Shown here piece by piece: positions 1-11,470 of a stretch of 64,000 bases of DNA (positions are counted from its first letter, which is position 1; each line of letters starts with the position of its first letter). The DNA is from Microcebus murinus (Eukaryota; Chordata; Mammalia; Primates; Cheirogaleidae). The position numbers and the translations under genes are program-made. Below the pieces are notes generated by a model. It was not told where the DNA came from, did no database searches, and saw only the letters and a list, made by a program, of their open reading frames with translations. The DNA is taken from positions 66,419,001-66,483,000 of the forward strand of contig NC_134112.1 in NCBI RefSeq assembly GCF_040939455.1, written 5' to 3'.

Positions 1-232
1 CCCCATGATGAGACATGCTTTGTAAGAAGAGGAAGAGAGATCTGAGCCTGCATGTTTTTGTCCTGTCACTACGTAATGCCCTCTGCCATGTGTGACGCAG
101 TAAGAAGGACTTTACCAGAGGTGGCCCTCAACCTTGGACCTCCCAGCCACCAGAACTATAAAATATAAATTTCATTTCTTTACAAATTACTCAGTCTGTG
201 GCAATCTGTTCTAACAACAGGAAACAGACAAA
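1..232 (+). mobile_element. MaLR-type LTR remnant (MLT1/MST-like), 3' part
   Basis: The text has the typical 3' half of a MaLR LTR: a 'ccctctgccatgtg' block, 'gcagtaagaaggac', 'ccttggacctcccagccacc' and then 'agaactat' leading into an A/T-rich 'ataaatttcatttctttac' signal and 'ttactcagtctgtgg'. The left end is cut by the window edge, so the full length is unknown. It is a solo fragment with no coding potential. The MLT1 versus MST choice is uncertain. Confidence 0.75.
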
Positions 233-236
233 GCCA

Positions 237-724
237 TAATCTCTTTGATCTGAGAACAAATTTCAGTCTTCTAAACAGGACTTACTTCTCCAAATAAGAT
301 GATGCTTGGTGTTAAGTGAAATGTTTGATTGTCACAGTGGACTGCGGATCTTATTGCTGCAGGCTAAAACAGAATTCTAATGAACGTCTGATGTTTCACG
401 GTACCTGAAGACATTTTGAGAGTTCTCACAGTAAGACTGAAATACAATATAACCATGGTAAGCTTGAAACAAAACAAGAGCTGTTAGACTCAATGCTTTC
501 AAGGCAATTTTATCACTTTTATACATATAAATATGTATGTGTATATACATACAAAAAGAATACTTCAAAAAAAGGTTACAGGTGATTGAAAGGACATAGA
601 AAAATTGGATTTTGTTAGCCAAATATTAAAGAAAGTGAAAGAGTTGCTGTTTCCATCATCTTACACTCAATTATGTTAGGCTAAGGGTCACCTATAAATG
701 CCGAGTCTGCTATATTTTTCTCAT
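237..724. other. Unannotated AT-rich stretch
   Basis: No gene or recognisable repeat was seen. It contains a short TATA-rich run near 520-550. The only open frame here (377-622, minus) has no recognisable domain and looks like a chance ORF. Confidence 0.5.
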
Positions 725-880
725 ATCAAACAATTCAGTTCAATTTCTTACCGAATTCTTACTGCATGCCAGGCATTGTGCTAAATACCAGGAATACAAA
801 GATGCAGACATCCTGTTTTCTGCCAAACCCTGACAGGGTAACTTATAAGGGGTGTAATGTATGTTCATTTTAAAAACAGA
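725..880 (-). mobile_element. L2 LINE fragment
   Basis: The sequence follows the reverse complement of the L2 3' end: 'attcttactgcatgccaggcattgtgctaaatac' style text, then 'ggaatacaaagatgcagac'. It is diverged and has no coding capacity. Confidence 0.6.
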
Positions 881-1295
881 AACTTCATAAAAAGTCTCAG
901 TGTTAGAAGAATTTTTTCCTCAGCAACCACGATATCTAAACTGCTAAGTATACACTCTAAGTAAATATTCTGTAGACACATCAGATCAGAAACAGCTGGC
1001 AGCTTCTGGCCTTCTGGCTGTTCATTTCAAAATGAATTGAAAACCCATAATCAGAACTAGTGAGGATATTATTGACAGGGTAAGTATTTGTATACTTTCA
1101 CAAGAAAAAACTTTCTTCTGCCATGCTTTCAAATCTAGGGCCTTTTTTAGTGATGTTAGGATACCATATTAAATGCTGGAAAACTACTCAGTTTATCCTG
1201 ATTCAATACTCCTGAATTTGGCATTTATTAAATTTAGTTAGAAATCTGAAAAAGACATTTATTTGAAATATGTTTATTAAAAATGCATGACTGCC

Positions 1296-1298
<3 letters not shown>

Positions 1299-1326
<28 letters not shown>
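1299..1326. repeat. (TG)n microsatellite
   Basis: About 14 uninterrupted TG units. It abuts the L1 3' end that starts at about 1327, so it probably grew from or near the insertion junction. Confidence 0.95.
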
Positions 1327-1432
1327 ATTTATTTCAGCATAATAAGGGAGTACAAATATTAAGGTTACATACATTGCTATTGCCTTCCCCTCCCCCATTG
1401 AGTCAGAGCTTCAAGCATGTCCATGCCCCTGA
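1327..1432 (-). mobile_element. L1 3'-UTR fragment, strepsirrhine-type
   Basis: Read on the minus strand this ends in a CTTATTATGCTGAAATAAAT-like tail. The plus-strand text contains 'gggagtacaaatattaagg', 'ttacatacattgc', a C-rich run and 'gagtcagagcttcaagc'. The same tail type recurs at about 54.4 kb and 58.3 kb in the opposite orientation. It is a severely 5'-truncated copy with no ORF. Confidence 0.7.
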
Positions 1433-2499
1433 CTGCCAATATATTTAAGAGAACTTGAGGAAAAAGGAAAAGGTCTTAAGGAAAAAAAACATAAGACTTC
1501 GTCTGACAATGCTGCTGTTGGCTTTTCACATTAACTTTATACTACTAATCTTTAAAGATCCATAAAGGAAATAAACATGCAATTGTTTATTATGCTTGTT
1601 TCTACCTTTTAGACACGCTAACACCTCTTTGTAACAGTGGTGCTTCAAGGTGAGATTGGAGCAGCCTCTGCACATAGGCACTGTCCTTAGTGCAGTGCAA
1701 AGCTCTGGACTACGAGTCCCAGTATCTCATTTGATCATGGACTCTTGTGCAGAGAGATCATCTAACTGTAATGACTGTCAGCAAAATAGTAAAACAAATA
1801 ATCTATAAATATGTATTACTTTTTGCATTTGTGGATTGATTAATGTATTGATAAAACTTTTGTTTGCTGAAAGGATTAAAGTAGTTCAAAATATAGGTAA
1901 CGATGCCTCACTCCCCTGACTTTCTGTATCAGTTTAGTGGCAGCAACTTATGATTGGGTGTCTGCATAGCACTTTATGTACTTCAGGAAAATGTCATTTC
2001 TGGATAGATAGATAGAGAGGGAGGGAGGGAGGAGGATAATACAGAGTATGCTATAATCAAAATCGCACAAACCCCGCTTCCCAGGGTGAGGGAGAAAGAA
2101 GATCACCTGCTTTTTTAAAGTAGTAGCTATTTAATACTTTCCTTGCTGTGGGTTGGTAAGAGCTGGAGAGTAGAGCAGGAGCCTCCTAGAAGCAGTGTTT
2201 TCTCACTTGGAATCTGAATTGAATGCTCATTAAAGAGCACCAAGCACCAGTTTGCAGTAGTCATTCTGAATTTAACAGTGACAATTTGGAGGCTGCAAAT
2301 CCTGAGGTCTGACTCTGAACATGTGTTTGTTTATTGGCACAGAGATAGCACTACACCATTTAGTTATAAAGCACAATGGAACAAATCTAGATTAATATGA
2401 GAATCCATATTTTGTCCTTCCTGTGCTGTATGTCACACTTCTCAGTGAGACCCTAACAAGAGCAGGAATTAAGATTAGGTCAGAAGAACATCTGCTTTT
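1433..2499. other. Intergenic stretch without recognised gene
   Basis: No gene seen. A short purine-rich microsatellite lies at about 2001-2035 (GATA units passing into GGGA units). The rest is non-repetitive to the eye. Confidence 0.5.
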
Positions 2500-2945
2500 C
2501 TTATTTGGATTACGTGGGCAGGCAAAGGAATTTGCTTTTATAACACCAAAATAAGTCGGAATGCGGCAAAAATAAATGCACCTTCTGTCTCAAGGAATGT
2601 TATTACAGTACGATGCTTTGTGAATGCTTGGTGGCGTTTTCAAGCATTTTTCATTCCCCTCATTTCTTTCTCGGCTCCATAATGCAATCCTCATGGTTTG
2701 AGCACTAGACTTCAAATGAGACATCTATTCAGAGCATGTTCAGACAAAACGAGTGGTTTCCTTAGTAATGGGAACTATGTAAAAGCCTTCAGCTCGGCCC
2801 CTCCAGCCCGCCAGGCTTCTCCCGGGCTTACGGTTCACACGTAGACTCTCAGTGAGCCTTATACAGCTGGGGAGCACCCCCAAAGTCCAAACTGGCCAAA
2901 GCACTGAATATTCATTGCATTTCTAATAAAATGTACCCTTTATAA
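2500..2945. promoter_or_regulatory. Candidate conserved noncoding block
   Basis: This segment lacks recognisable repeats and is richer in G+C and CpG (cggaatgcgg, ggcgtt, ctcggc, gcccgcc, cccggg, cacacgtag) than the AT-rich DNA around it. It has no long ORF. That pattern is common for distal regulatory elements, but no conservation was measured, so the call is a pointer only. It lies about 11 kb upstream of the predicted LRRN3 first exon. Confidence 0.25.
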
Positions 2946-3754
2946 AAGGTTAAGGATGTAAGAAGTACCCTTAACAGTGAGGGTTAATTTGCTCTTTTTC
3001 TGCATGTCTATGGAATGGAAAGAAAGATAAGTTATTTCACAAAAGAGACACGTGTTGTTCTTTTGTTTGATTATATTTCACAATATTTCCTTACCTTAAA
3101 AACCTCTGCTTGTTGTATTCTTGTTCTGTCTATGCCTGAAGACTATTTCTGATTTTCCAGTTTTCTGCATAGCAATAGTCTTTAAAAAAGCTTTGAAATT
3201 CTGTTGTTAAAATGGGGTGCAAATTTTGCCTTTTTATAGTCTCAAGCATATATGTATATATACATATATATATAATAGCTTTCCGTGAAGTTTTATGTTG
3301 AAGTTTTATATAAATCTATTTATCCATTGGCTTATATATTTTTAGGACAACATGATACTCAGGAAAAGAACTGGTTTCTCTAATTGAGTTATACAATTGT
3401 CATTCATCTTAAATATTGATTCTCAAAAGCAAACACAGACAACTATCCAAAATAAAAACCAACATGAAAATTATTTTAAAAAATCTGAGTTGATATAATG
3501 CTTGTCTTTGAGGATAATGGTTTATAAATATCTTATCACTATGTCAATCATCCAGTTAGGAGGATAAGAATATATTCAAAAATTCTGGGTTGAGAAAAGT
3601 GTGAGGTACAGCTAAATTATGTCAGCAGTCTACCGTGAACATGTTGTGTCAATCTGGTTATAAACAAGCACATACAGGGAACAAAAGTTGGGCTATACAA
3701 CACGCAAAGAAGAGAATAAGGGCCTTTAGATAATAAGTAGAGAGAAGAAAGTAC
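2946..3754. other. AT-rich stretch with short (TA)n tract
   Basis: No gene was seen. An alternating TA/CA-like run lies at about 3248-3276. Confidence 0.5.
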
Positions 3755-3990
3755 AGTTTTAAGATTGCTGGCTTTGGAGTCTTGTGTTCCAGCTCTAGCT
3801 CCTCACTCACTCGATGACTGCAAAAGTTAACCAACCTCAGGTTTCCTCTTCAGTGAAAAGGGGAAACCCCTCACTCCCTCATAGTTCAGTATTATACTTT
3901 AAGAACGAAACGATATGTATGCAGCACTTACTAAGCTTCAGAGTCTTGCATAGAAACTCAACAAATGCCATTTATTACTATTCTAGGTAC
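3755..3990 (+). mobile_element. MIR SINE
   Basis: The order of text matches MIR on the plus strand: 'gctggctttggagtc', 'ttccagctctagctcctcac', 'cctcaggtttcctcttcagtg' and 'ctcaacaaatgcc' near the end. It is old and diverged. A 74-codon open frame crossing it is incidental. Confidence 0.7.
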
Positions 3991-4766
3991 TTTTATTTCA
4001 GCATATGTTTTGCTATGCAAATGCAGAAATTATTTTAAATTGTGATCTATTCCATTGTGTTTTGTGGATAGCTCAAGGAAAGTCATTTGTATTTTCCTGA
4101 ACAACAGTAATAATAAATATAACAACAAAAATAATAATAGTAAATTTGCTATCAAAAAGAATACTGCTTCCCCATCTTGATAGCTGTGGATTCTTTTTTC
4201 CAGAAATTGTGATGGATTTCCCCTCATGGCTCATATTCATCACACCAGTTCTCTAAGTAATTAAGAGCAAATATCTCTGACCCAGTTGGCCATGGATTAT
4301 GGCTAACTATCTCACATATGTATCAAAGCATAGCCCTACTCTCATTTGTATGAGTCTATATATCCACAATTATAGATTTAAAGATACAATGCTGCTACTT
4401 TTAAACAATTTGCCATTTTATTTTCTTACCCATGAAACCTCTACTTAAAATTTATTCATCCATTTATTCAACAAAACATTCTGATCAATTACTCTATATT
4501 ATGAACCCAGAAGCAAAGCACGGAAAACAGCCTCTCATGTCAGGAAACAGATTTCTTAGAAGAGGAAATAATTGAGCTGAAAATAAAAGTGAACAATGAG
4601 TGGCAGCCTTGCTAAAGGCAAATGTGTGCCTCACTGTGCTGTTAGAAGGAGAACATGGACTAGAAGGGATGAGTCTAGAAGCAGGAAGAGGGAATAATTG
4701 CAGCAAACAAGGTAAGAGTCCTAGCAGATAGAGAACATGATTCAAGAAAATTTTGAGATAAACATC
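3991..4766. other. Unannotated AT-rich stretch
   Basis: No gene or clear repeat family was seen. It has a run of AATAA/ACAA-like simple sequence at about 4105-4142. Confidence 0.5.
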
Positions 4767-5100
4767 AGCAGGATTTAGCCCAAGTGCAGTGACTCACTCC
4801 TGTAATTCTAGCACTAGGAGGCCAAGGCAGGAGGATCACTTGAGGTCAGGAGTTTGAGACCAGCCTGAATAAGAGCAAAACCCTAATGTCTCTACTAAAA
4901 ATAGAAAAAAGAGCTGGGCATGGTGGCATGCACCTGCAGTCTCAGCTATTGAGGAGGTTGAGGCAGGAGGATTGCTTGAGCCTAGGCGTTAGAGGTTGCA
5001 GTGAGCTAGAGTGCACCACTGCACTCTAGCCAGGGCAATAGTGCAAGACTTCGTCTCAAGAAAAAAAAAAAAAAAAAGAAAAGAAAATGAGCAGGATTTA
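4767..5100 (+). mobile_element. Alu SINE, plus strand, with target-site duplication
   Basis: A dimeric Alu with both monomers, a middle A-rich linker and a 3' A tail. An 11-bp direct repeat, AGCAGGATTTA, flanks it at 4767-4777 and 5090-5100, so the element body is about 4778-5089. The head is diverged (no intact GGCCGGGCGCG start), so this is an older AluJ-like copy. Internal Pol III A and B boxes are partly decayed. Confidence 0.93.
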
Positions 5101-7473
5101 GTGACTAGTTAAATGCAGGATATGAAGCACAAGGAAGACCAAAAATCCTGGAATTCTTTGGGTAACTGGGTGGTGTTACCACAACAGAAATAAAAATAAA
5201 GGAAGGAAAGCTAGTTTAGGGGAGAGCTTGAAAGGTCAGTTTTAGACACATAGAGTCCAAGGTGTCTGAGGAGCTTGCAAGTAGAGATATTTATCAGACA
5301 GCTTGAAGAGTATATAGCTAGATATGGGGGAAGAATTTTATTCGCAAAAATAGTGATACAGGTTTCAAAGTAGTATGTAAATAGAAGAGATATAATCTAA
5401 GAGAGCATGTGAAGAGCAGTCGACAAAACCACTTAAATACTTAAGAGGTAGACAAGCCAATAATGACAGTAGAATGTGCACACAAGCACGAGAATGACTC
5501 AGAGGCTTTGGTGTGCAAGAACAAAATTGGGAAGGCACTGGTTCCCCAAAACAGAATTTCAGTAGCACGGTTGGATTAGAAGCCAGATAAAGGTAACCTG
5601 AAAACGTAAGTAAAAGTGATGGTGTAGTTGTAGCAAATGGTGACAGCTCTTTTGAGAAACTTATAGGAGCAGAATAGAGATAGAAAGACCAGGGTTAAAG
5701 ATTAAAGGAATGATTGTTATCATTTCAGTGAGAATTAAGCTTATCTATGCATTTTGTGGAAATACATCAGTTGCAGGGTAGAATGGAGAGAAAGGCTACT
5801 TGGAGACAAATTCCTAACAACACAAAAGTTGATGAATTTAAAGGAATAAAAGGAATGACATAGAGATCGGCAATGAGAAAAAGGTCTCATCCTTTGAGAC
5901 TAAAAAAGAACAATAATGATGAGTTTGAACAAAGATATATTAGTAGGTCAGGAAGTCGTGAAATTAAGGGAGTTCATACCTAAAGACAGAGTCCAATAAA
6001 GTTAAAAGCAATGACATTTTCTTAAGAATAGTCAGTGACTGAGAAGAGATGATAGAGTGCTAAAGTTCAGAAACATCCTTGAAGATCATGAATAAACTAA
6101 TGACTTAGGACAAAGGAAAGGCTGGGAAGGCACTTCTGAAGACTCAGCTGAGACCTGACACTACCTTTATAGTGGGTAGCAGTGTGTACCACTGCATGAC
6201 TTCTTCCAGAAACACTCTGCCTCATGGACACAGGAGCAGAGACCCAAGATTACACCATTGTCCAGGGGTCCTGACTGGACAAGGAATGGGGGGTGACAAG
6301 AACAAGAGAATCAAGGTGACTGATAAGTACTTTAGATGATCAACTTTGGTACACAGGAAAGGGAGAGATATGAAGACAACCAGGAGAGAACTGGCCTCAG
6401 AAGATGTGAAGGATCTGTGATGTCAAAAAGCAGATGTAGGGGAAGCACAGTTGTAAAACAGGCAGATGGATAGAGGGTTAAGGTCAAAAGCAGAAAGCTG
6501 AAGTTCAAACTGCTGAGGTGGAACAATTCCTGTCACCAACAACATCGAGGGAGTATCCCTGAGAAAAGGTCTCTGAAATGAAGTGAAAGTTATTTTCATT
6601 TAAGGAGTTCTAATAATTTGGGGCTGGTTTTATACATAGAATTTGAAACTTTTGAAGATTTTAGCAGCAATTTAGGTGGAAAAGAATATTGTTCACTAGA
6701 TATGAAGTCTAGAATCTACTAAGTAGGTAGGTAATAGCAAAATGGGAAGATAAAGAGTGGAATGTGCCATATGGAAAAGTAAAATAATTAATGTATTAAA
6801 ATTGGTATTGGGAAGCTGGAGCAAGAACAGGGATATGATTCCCCATAAACATGCATGGTCCCAACACATCTAGCCCTAAGAGGTAAGAAAATGAGTGGTC
6901 TGCAAGCAGAGAGAGTCATAAAAATTATCAGGTCCTAAAAGCAGATTGAATGTCAGTTAAGGAGAGAAAAAGAAGAACGAGTCTGAGGAGTAGTTAAAAT
7001 TATGGCAAATCTGCTTTCAACTGAGTAATAGGGAAAAAAAAAGAAAAAAATGGGAGGATTCGTGTAGCCCTAGTAGAATATATTAGGATTGTAAAATAGA
7101 GTTGAAGATAATTTTAAGATTTAAAGCTAAAAACTCAGCAGTGGTGTTGATGTGGGCAGTAGCTACGGGAATCTCCCATCCACTCTGCTGTCCCTAATAG
7201 CTGCAGTAGGTGGCTTTCATTGTGGAAAACATCTTCCCTACACTAAAAGGAATAACTCCATGAACCATAGCTAAAAAATTAGATAATTTTAGATCTGGGC
7301 CTTCTGTATTCTCCATCAATGAAGAAAGAGAATCCGATGAGAATGACAACAGCCACCTTTGTTTTCCCTTCCAGAAGTCAAGTAAAAGTGACATAAAATA
7401 TTCATGAAAATTCAAATGATTCTTTAAAACTTCTAGATGGTGCAACACAACTCCATTCCTAACCATTAGTATT
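5101..7473. other. Long stretch, probably ancient unclassified repeat
   Basis: No gene was recognised. The plus strand is unusually rich in GAGA/AAGA purine wording (for example 'gagagcttgaaaggtcag', 'agtgactgagaagagatg') that resembles old interspersed repeats, but I cannot assign a family. The minus-strand ORFs of 60-90 codons at about 5365, 6332 and 7194 are low-complexity products of this purine bias and are not called. Confidence 0.35.
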
Positions 7474-7476
7474 TTA

Positions 7477-7498
7477 CTTAAAAAAAAAAAAAAAAAAA
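7477..7498. repeat. Poly(A) run
   Basis: About 20 consecutive A residues. It may be the tail of a decayed retroelement, but no recognisable body was seen upstream. Confidence 0.7.
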
Positions 7499-7499
7499 G

Positions 7500-8045
7500 T
7501 TTGTTTTCTCTTTCTCAGAAATCACTGCCCTGATCTCTTGGTTAAATGTAAACTCATTATTTTCATTAGCCCACCTTTACTAAAGAACCCATGTCAAAGC
7601 AAAGAAAATATCAACAAACTTTGCAAAAGAATATTGCACCAAGTACAAATGAGATGTCATCTCATTGCCATTTTGGTTCTTGATTTTTTCCTAAAACTTA
7701 TATAAACTTACATGCCATCTTGGTTATGGTAGTTTAATTTTTGCCTAGAAGTTACGTGACTCTTACTAGAGTTATATGAACCCAAGTGCATTTAATAAGT
7801 ACTAATCAAATATGATTAAAAAATGGGACATGATCAGCAAAGAAAAAACCAAGTCAAGAGATACGCTCTATTCTCCCAGAACTAATAGCTCTATTATGAA
7901 TAATCTCATGCATAACTGAAGTCACCAATCTGATAAAATCTATCCCCCTGATGGGACTGTTTCCATTTAGGTTTTAGGTAAATGATTTTCTGATTTTACT
8001 CAAATGTTTGGAACAAAATGAGCACACAAAAGCAAGTAGTAAATT
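7500..8045. other. Unannotated AT-rich stretch
   Basis: Nothing was recognised on either strand beyond AT-rich unique sequence. Confidence 0.5.
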
Positions 8046-8330
8046 ACTCCTTCAGTCACTCAACAACCTTTTAATATGTAAAATGAGCTGTTGGAAATAC
8101 AAAGCAAACAGGACACATTTTCTGCCTTCAAGTTGTTTACTATCTAGGCACAAATAAACCATAAAGTGAAATAGGTGTTGAAAGATAAATAACAGAAGGT
8201 AAATTTAAAATGTGATAAAATAAGGAAAATACTTATTTTCACTTAGAGGAGCCTTCTTAAAGGATGAGGTTTTTGAGCAGAAGCTTTATATAATTGGTAT
8301 GCTTGTAGAACAAAGAAACATCCAAGAATG
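8046..8330 (-). mobile_element. L2 LINE fragment
   Basis: It starts with 'cactcaacaacctttta', has 'ggaaatacaaagcaaacagg' and 'ctgccttcaagttgtttac', and continues through 'cacaaataaaccataaag' to 'gaggagccttcttaaagg'. This is the order seen in the reverse complement of the L2 3' region. Confidence 0.6.
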
Positions 8331-8454
8331 CAAAATGCAGGATATGTTTAGGAAATGATGAGGGATTTGAAGTGGCAGAGGGATGGGATGTATTGGGAGA
8401 GAGGAAAAGAAAGACTGCACAGCGACATGGGGAACGTCTCAGACTTAGTATACA

Positions 8455-8715
8455 TAGTGGTGACAGACGCCAGCTTTGGCATCAGATACAGGCTTGGTTT
8501 GATTGCTGACTCTACCAATGAGTAACTATGTCACTTTCTGCACACTCAGCCAAACTTTCTCAGTTTTCTGATCTGTAAAATGAGGCTAACAGTCATCTAA
8601 TATTCTAATAAAGAGGACTGAATGACACAATTCATGAAAAACTCTTTACAGACTACTTGGCACAAGACAAGCACTCAAAAAATGTCTACTATTATTGCTG
8701 TTACTGTTATTATTG
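8455..8715 (+). mobile_element. MIR SINE
   Basis: It carries 'ccagctttggcatcagatac', 'tgctgactctaccaatgagt', 'tctcagttttctgatctg' followed by 'taaaatgaggctaac', and 'gcactcaaaaaatgtctac', which is MIR order on the plus strand. An ATT-rich microsatellite-like tail follows. Confidence 0.75.
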
Positions 8716-9977
8716 CTATTTTAATTGTTAGATTGTAGATGGTATCGAATACAAAGTTAAGAAGGTTAGATATTTTATTTAACAAGACAGCTCCAATTTA
8801 TAGAAATAAAATGCTACCCAGAAGAAATTCATGCCTTATTTTGTAAATAATTATTATTCTTATTATAAACACAGTATGTATTGATTATAGAAAACTTGAG
8901 AAGTATTTAAAATAAAGAAAAAGAAAAACCACCCATTATCTTCCATGAAAGAAAAAAACTACTGGCAATAGTTTGGTATATTTAAGTTTTTAGTGTATTT
9001 CTTTTCAGTCATTTCTGTGTAACTTACAAACAAACTGTGTACCTATCTATCTAGCTATTTTCCTATCTACCCACTGTGCTTTTTAAAAATTTTATTGTAC
9101 AAATCTGGATCAAACCATGTATACAATTTCTATCCTATACATGAGAGTTAATAGCACACAAGTTGTTTTTTTTTTTGTTTTTTTTTTCCCACATCACTAG
9201 AGAAGTGGTAAAAGTCAATGATCTGAAAGAAAGGAATGGACAGAGGCACCAAGAAAAGTCAAGATGAGGAATCTTTTGGATCTACAGAGAAAGACAAAGA
9301 GCAACAAAGGGAAGAAGAAGGGAATCAGAGGAAGAGATGGACAGAGAAACAAATCTGTCTCTTTGATTTCCAACATCTTGTTCTTGGTTGTGAATTTCCT
9401 GGAGTGGTGAAATTACTTTTATTCTTCAAATGAGTCATATCCTTCAATAAAAATAAGACCTATAGTTAAATAAGGATCTCATTTTTTCCTTCAGTTCTAC
9501 TTTCCAAATACTTTTGAAAAAGAAAATGAGAACTCTGACCCAACTGGCTTTAGTTCAACATTCTAACAATCAACCAACACCTTACATCATGTTTCTAAGT
9601 TAACTAAGAGCTAATCTGCAATACAAATTTATACCACAAAGGACAAAATCACTGAAGACCTTCCTAATGCAATGTCAGCCCCTCACCATCAGTGCCTCAT
9701 TCATATGTATTTAGCTTTCTGAGCATATAAACTCATCTTTCCCATTAGGCACTGCATTTCTTCGGAGCTTTATTTCTCAAATCGTGACAGCAATAAAATT
9801 TCTGTCATCAACACTGAACAACCCTAACTATATAAAAGCATCCACTGTCTAGTGCATAAAATTCATTCCTTTTTAAAAATAGTATTTTATTTTTGGCATT
9901 CCTTGTTGCTGACTACATTGAATTGGTTGGCTCAGCCATCCATCAAGCCTTCGTTTATGTTACAAATGAATATTGAG
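8716..9977. other. AT-rich stretch, possible old LINE-like segment
   Basis: No gene seen. About 8860-9190 has wording similar to old LINE or DNA-transposon tails ('accacccattatcttcc', 'ggtatatttaagttttt') but I cannot place it in a family. Poly(T) runs lie near 9165-9188. The ORF at 9236-9433 (65 codons, KSQDEESFGSTEKDKEQQR-like) is low-complexity and charged; it is not supported as a gene. Confidence 0.35.
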
Positions 9978-10212
9978 CGCCTTGTGCAGTGGAAAGAGCC
10001 TTGGCTCAGAAAAAGAGACAGAACTGAGTTCAAAATCTAGCCCCATTATTTAATAGTTTGGGGACACTGGGCAAGTAACCTAATGTCTTTCAGCCAATGT
10101 TTCTACATTGTCAAATGGAGATAAAAATATCTAACTTACAAAGATGTGAAGATTAAACAACTTTTAAAACACACACAGACATATGTTAGTGCTCAACAAA
10201 TGTTATTTTCTC
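9978..10212 (+). mobile_element. MIR SINE, near full length
   Basis: Typical order: 'gtggaaagagccttggctc', 'gagttcaaaatctagcccc', 'tgggcaagtaacctaatg', 'tgtcaaatggagataaaa', then 'gtgctcaacaaatgttat'. Confidence 0.85.
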
Positions 10213-10214
10213 CA

Positions 10215-10520
10215 TTTTGTATGCATTATGGAGCTTGAAGACGTAATAAGATATATTCCCTCCTCTAGGAGAATCTTACAAGCTAAAAGGAGAAATGGGT
10301 AAAATCATAGAAACAATTATAATAGCAAAAAAAATGTGGTAAGTATTAAGAAGGATCAGGAGTGCTAGAGTGGGTCAAATGAACAATCAATCACACCTTG
10401 TAAGAGAGCCAGAGAAGATTCCACAGGGAAGGAACATTGGAACTCAAATAATTTACATAACAATAGGTAGACAGTCAAGGGCTTGGAGTAGAAAGCAGAA
10501 AGGGCATTTCAAACAAAGGG
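10215..10520 (-). mobile_element. L2-like LINE fragment
   Basis: The text has 'ggagcttgaagacgtaat', 'gagccagagaagattcc', 'gggaaggaacattggaac' and 'gcagaaagggcatttc'. This resembles the reverse-strand L2 region just inside the 3' end. Divergence is high, so family confidence is moderate. Confidence 0.4.
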
Positions 10521-10550
10521 GAATGCTGGAATAAAACGAAGAACAAGAAG

Positions 10551-10578
10551 AAAAAGAGCAGGAGGAGGAGGAGGAGGA
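10551..10578. repeat. (GAGGAG)n short purine repeat
   Basis: An AAGAGCAGGAGGAGGAGGAG-like run; simple sequence. Confidence 0.8.
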
Positions 10579-10629
10579 TCACCATGATAACAATGACCAC
10601 TATTATAGTAATGGCAGTGATGATGAGGT

Positions 10630-10885
10630 CAAACACGTGTTCAAGCTTACTATGTTTCAGGTACTTTTCTAAGCTCTTGAGTATGTATGAACTACTTTAA
10701 TCCTCATAACAATTCTAGGAGAAAATCGAGATGCACAGATGATACTTAAACTGAGATGTACTAATGATACTTAACAGAGATGATACTTAAAATGATGCTC
10801 AGGGTCACTAGAAGTGGTAGGTAAGGATTCAAATCCAGATAATCTGTCTCCAGAACCTGCACTGAACACACTACCCAGACTACTT
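10630..10885 (-). mobile_element. MIR SINE with internal disturbance
   Basis: The reverse MIR order is present: 'tactatgtttcaggtac', 'taatcctcataacaattc', then a disrupted middle where 'gatgatacttaa' recurs three times, then 'aggattcaaatccagata'. The local repetition at about 10734-10792 looks like a small internal duplication within the old SINE. Confidence 0.65.
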
Positions 10886-11364
10886 CTATAACAAAAACAT
10901 ACAGGCAAATAAAGCCCAAGATTTGATGAAATAGCAATGAACCAGTCACAAGTTAATAACTAAAACCAATGAATACGAAGAAAATTAATGAAAGAGTGAA
11001 TATAGTAAGAAAATATCACATCCCAATATTTTCTTATTTGATGATGAAGCAAGAACTCTTTCAACATAATTTAAGGGTTGTGATCATTCATTTATGTTTT
11101 AAAATCCTTTCAATATATTTTCACTAAAACCAAATATTCATTTTGGAAATCCTAGAGACATTTACTACAATGCAGTTAACACACACATCCATTTAATGTG
11201 GTGGATTTGCAATGTGAAATTTCTCTGAAGTTTTAGTGGGTTCTAAAGGAACAAACTTAAGAAAGAAACACAAAAAAGGGAGAGAAAGAGGGAGAGAGAG
11301 AGCAAGGAAGACAAAAAGAGAAGGAAAAGAAAAAATAGCAGAGATTTGTCAATTATCCATTAGA
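10886..11364. other. AT-rich stretch with purine-rich tail
   Basis: No gene seen. A purine-rich segment (AAAGAGGGAGAGAGAGAGC type) lies at about 11263-11340. Confidence 0.5.
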
Positions 11365-11470
11365 TGATAGGGTGATGTGGTGGAAAAATATTGGAAGACC
11401 TCAGGGGTTCTATTCCTGACTGTCTTGTACCAGCTGTGTGCACCTAAACAAGTCTTCTTGACCTTCTAGA
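11365..11470 (+). mobile_element. MIR SINE core fragment
   Basis: The order 'gatgtggtggaaaaatat', 'ttctattcctgactgtct', 'accagctgtgtgcacctaaa', 'caagtcttcttgacc' resembles the MIR core on the plus strand. It is heavily diverged. Confidence 0.5.

Noticed and set aside
9236..9433. Charged 65-codon ORF with GTKKSQDEESFGSTEKD start
   Set aside because: Low complexity in its first half, unrelated hydrophobic second half, no support for expression.
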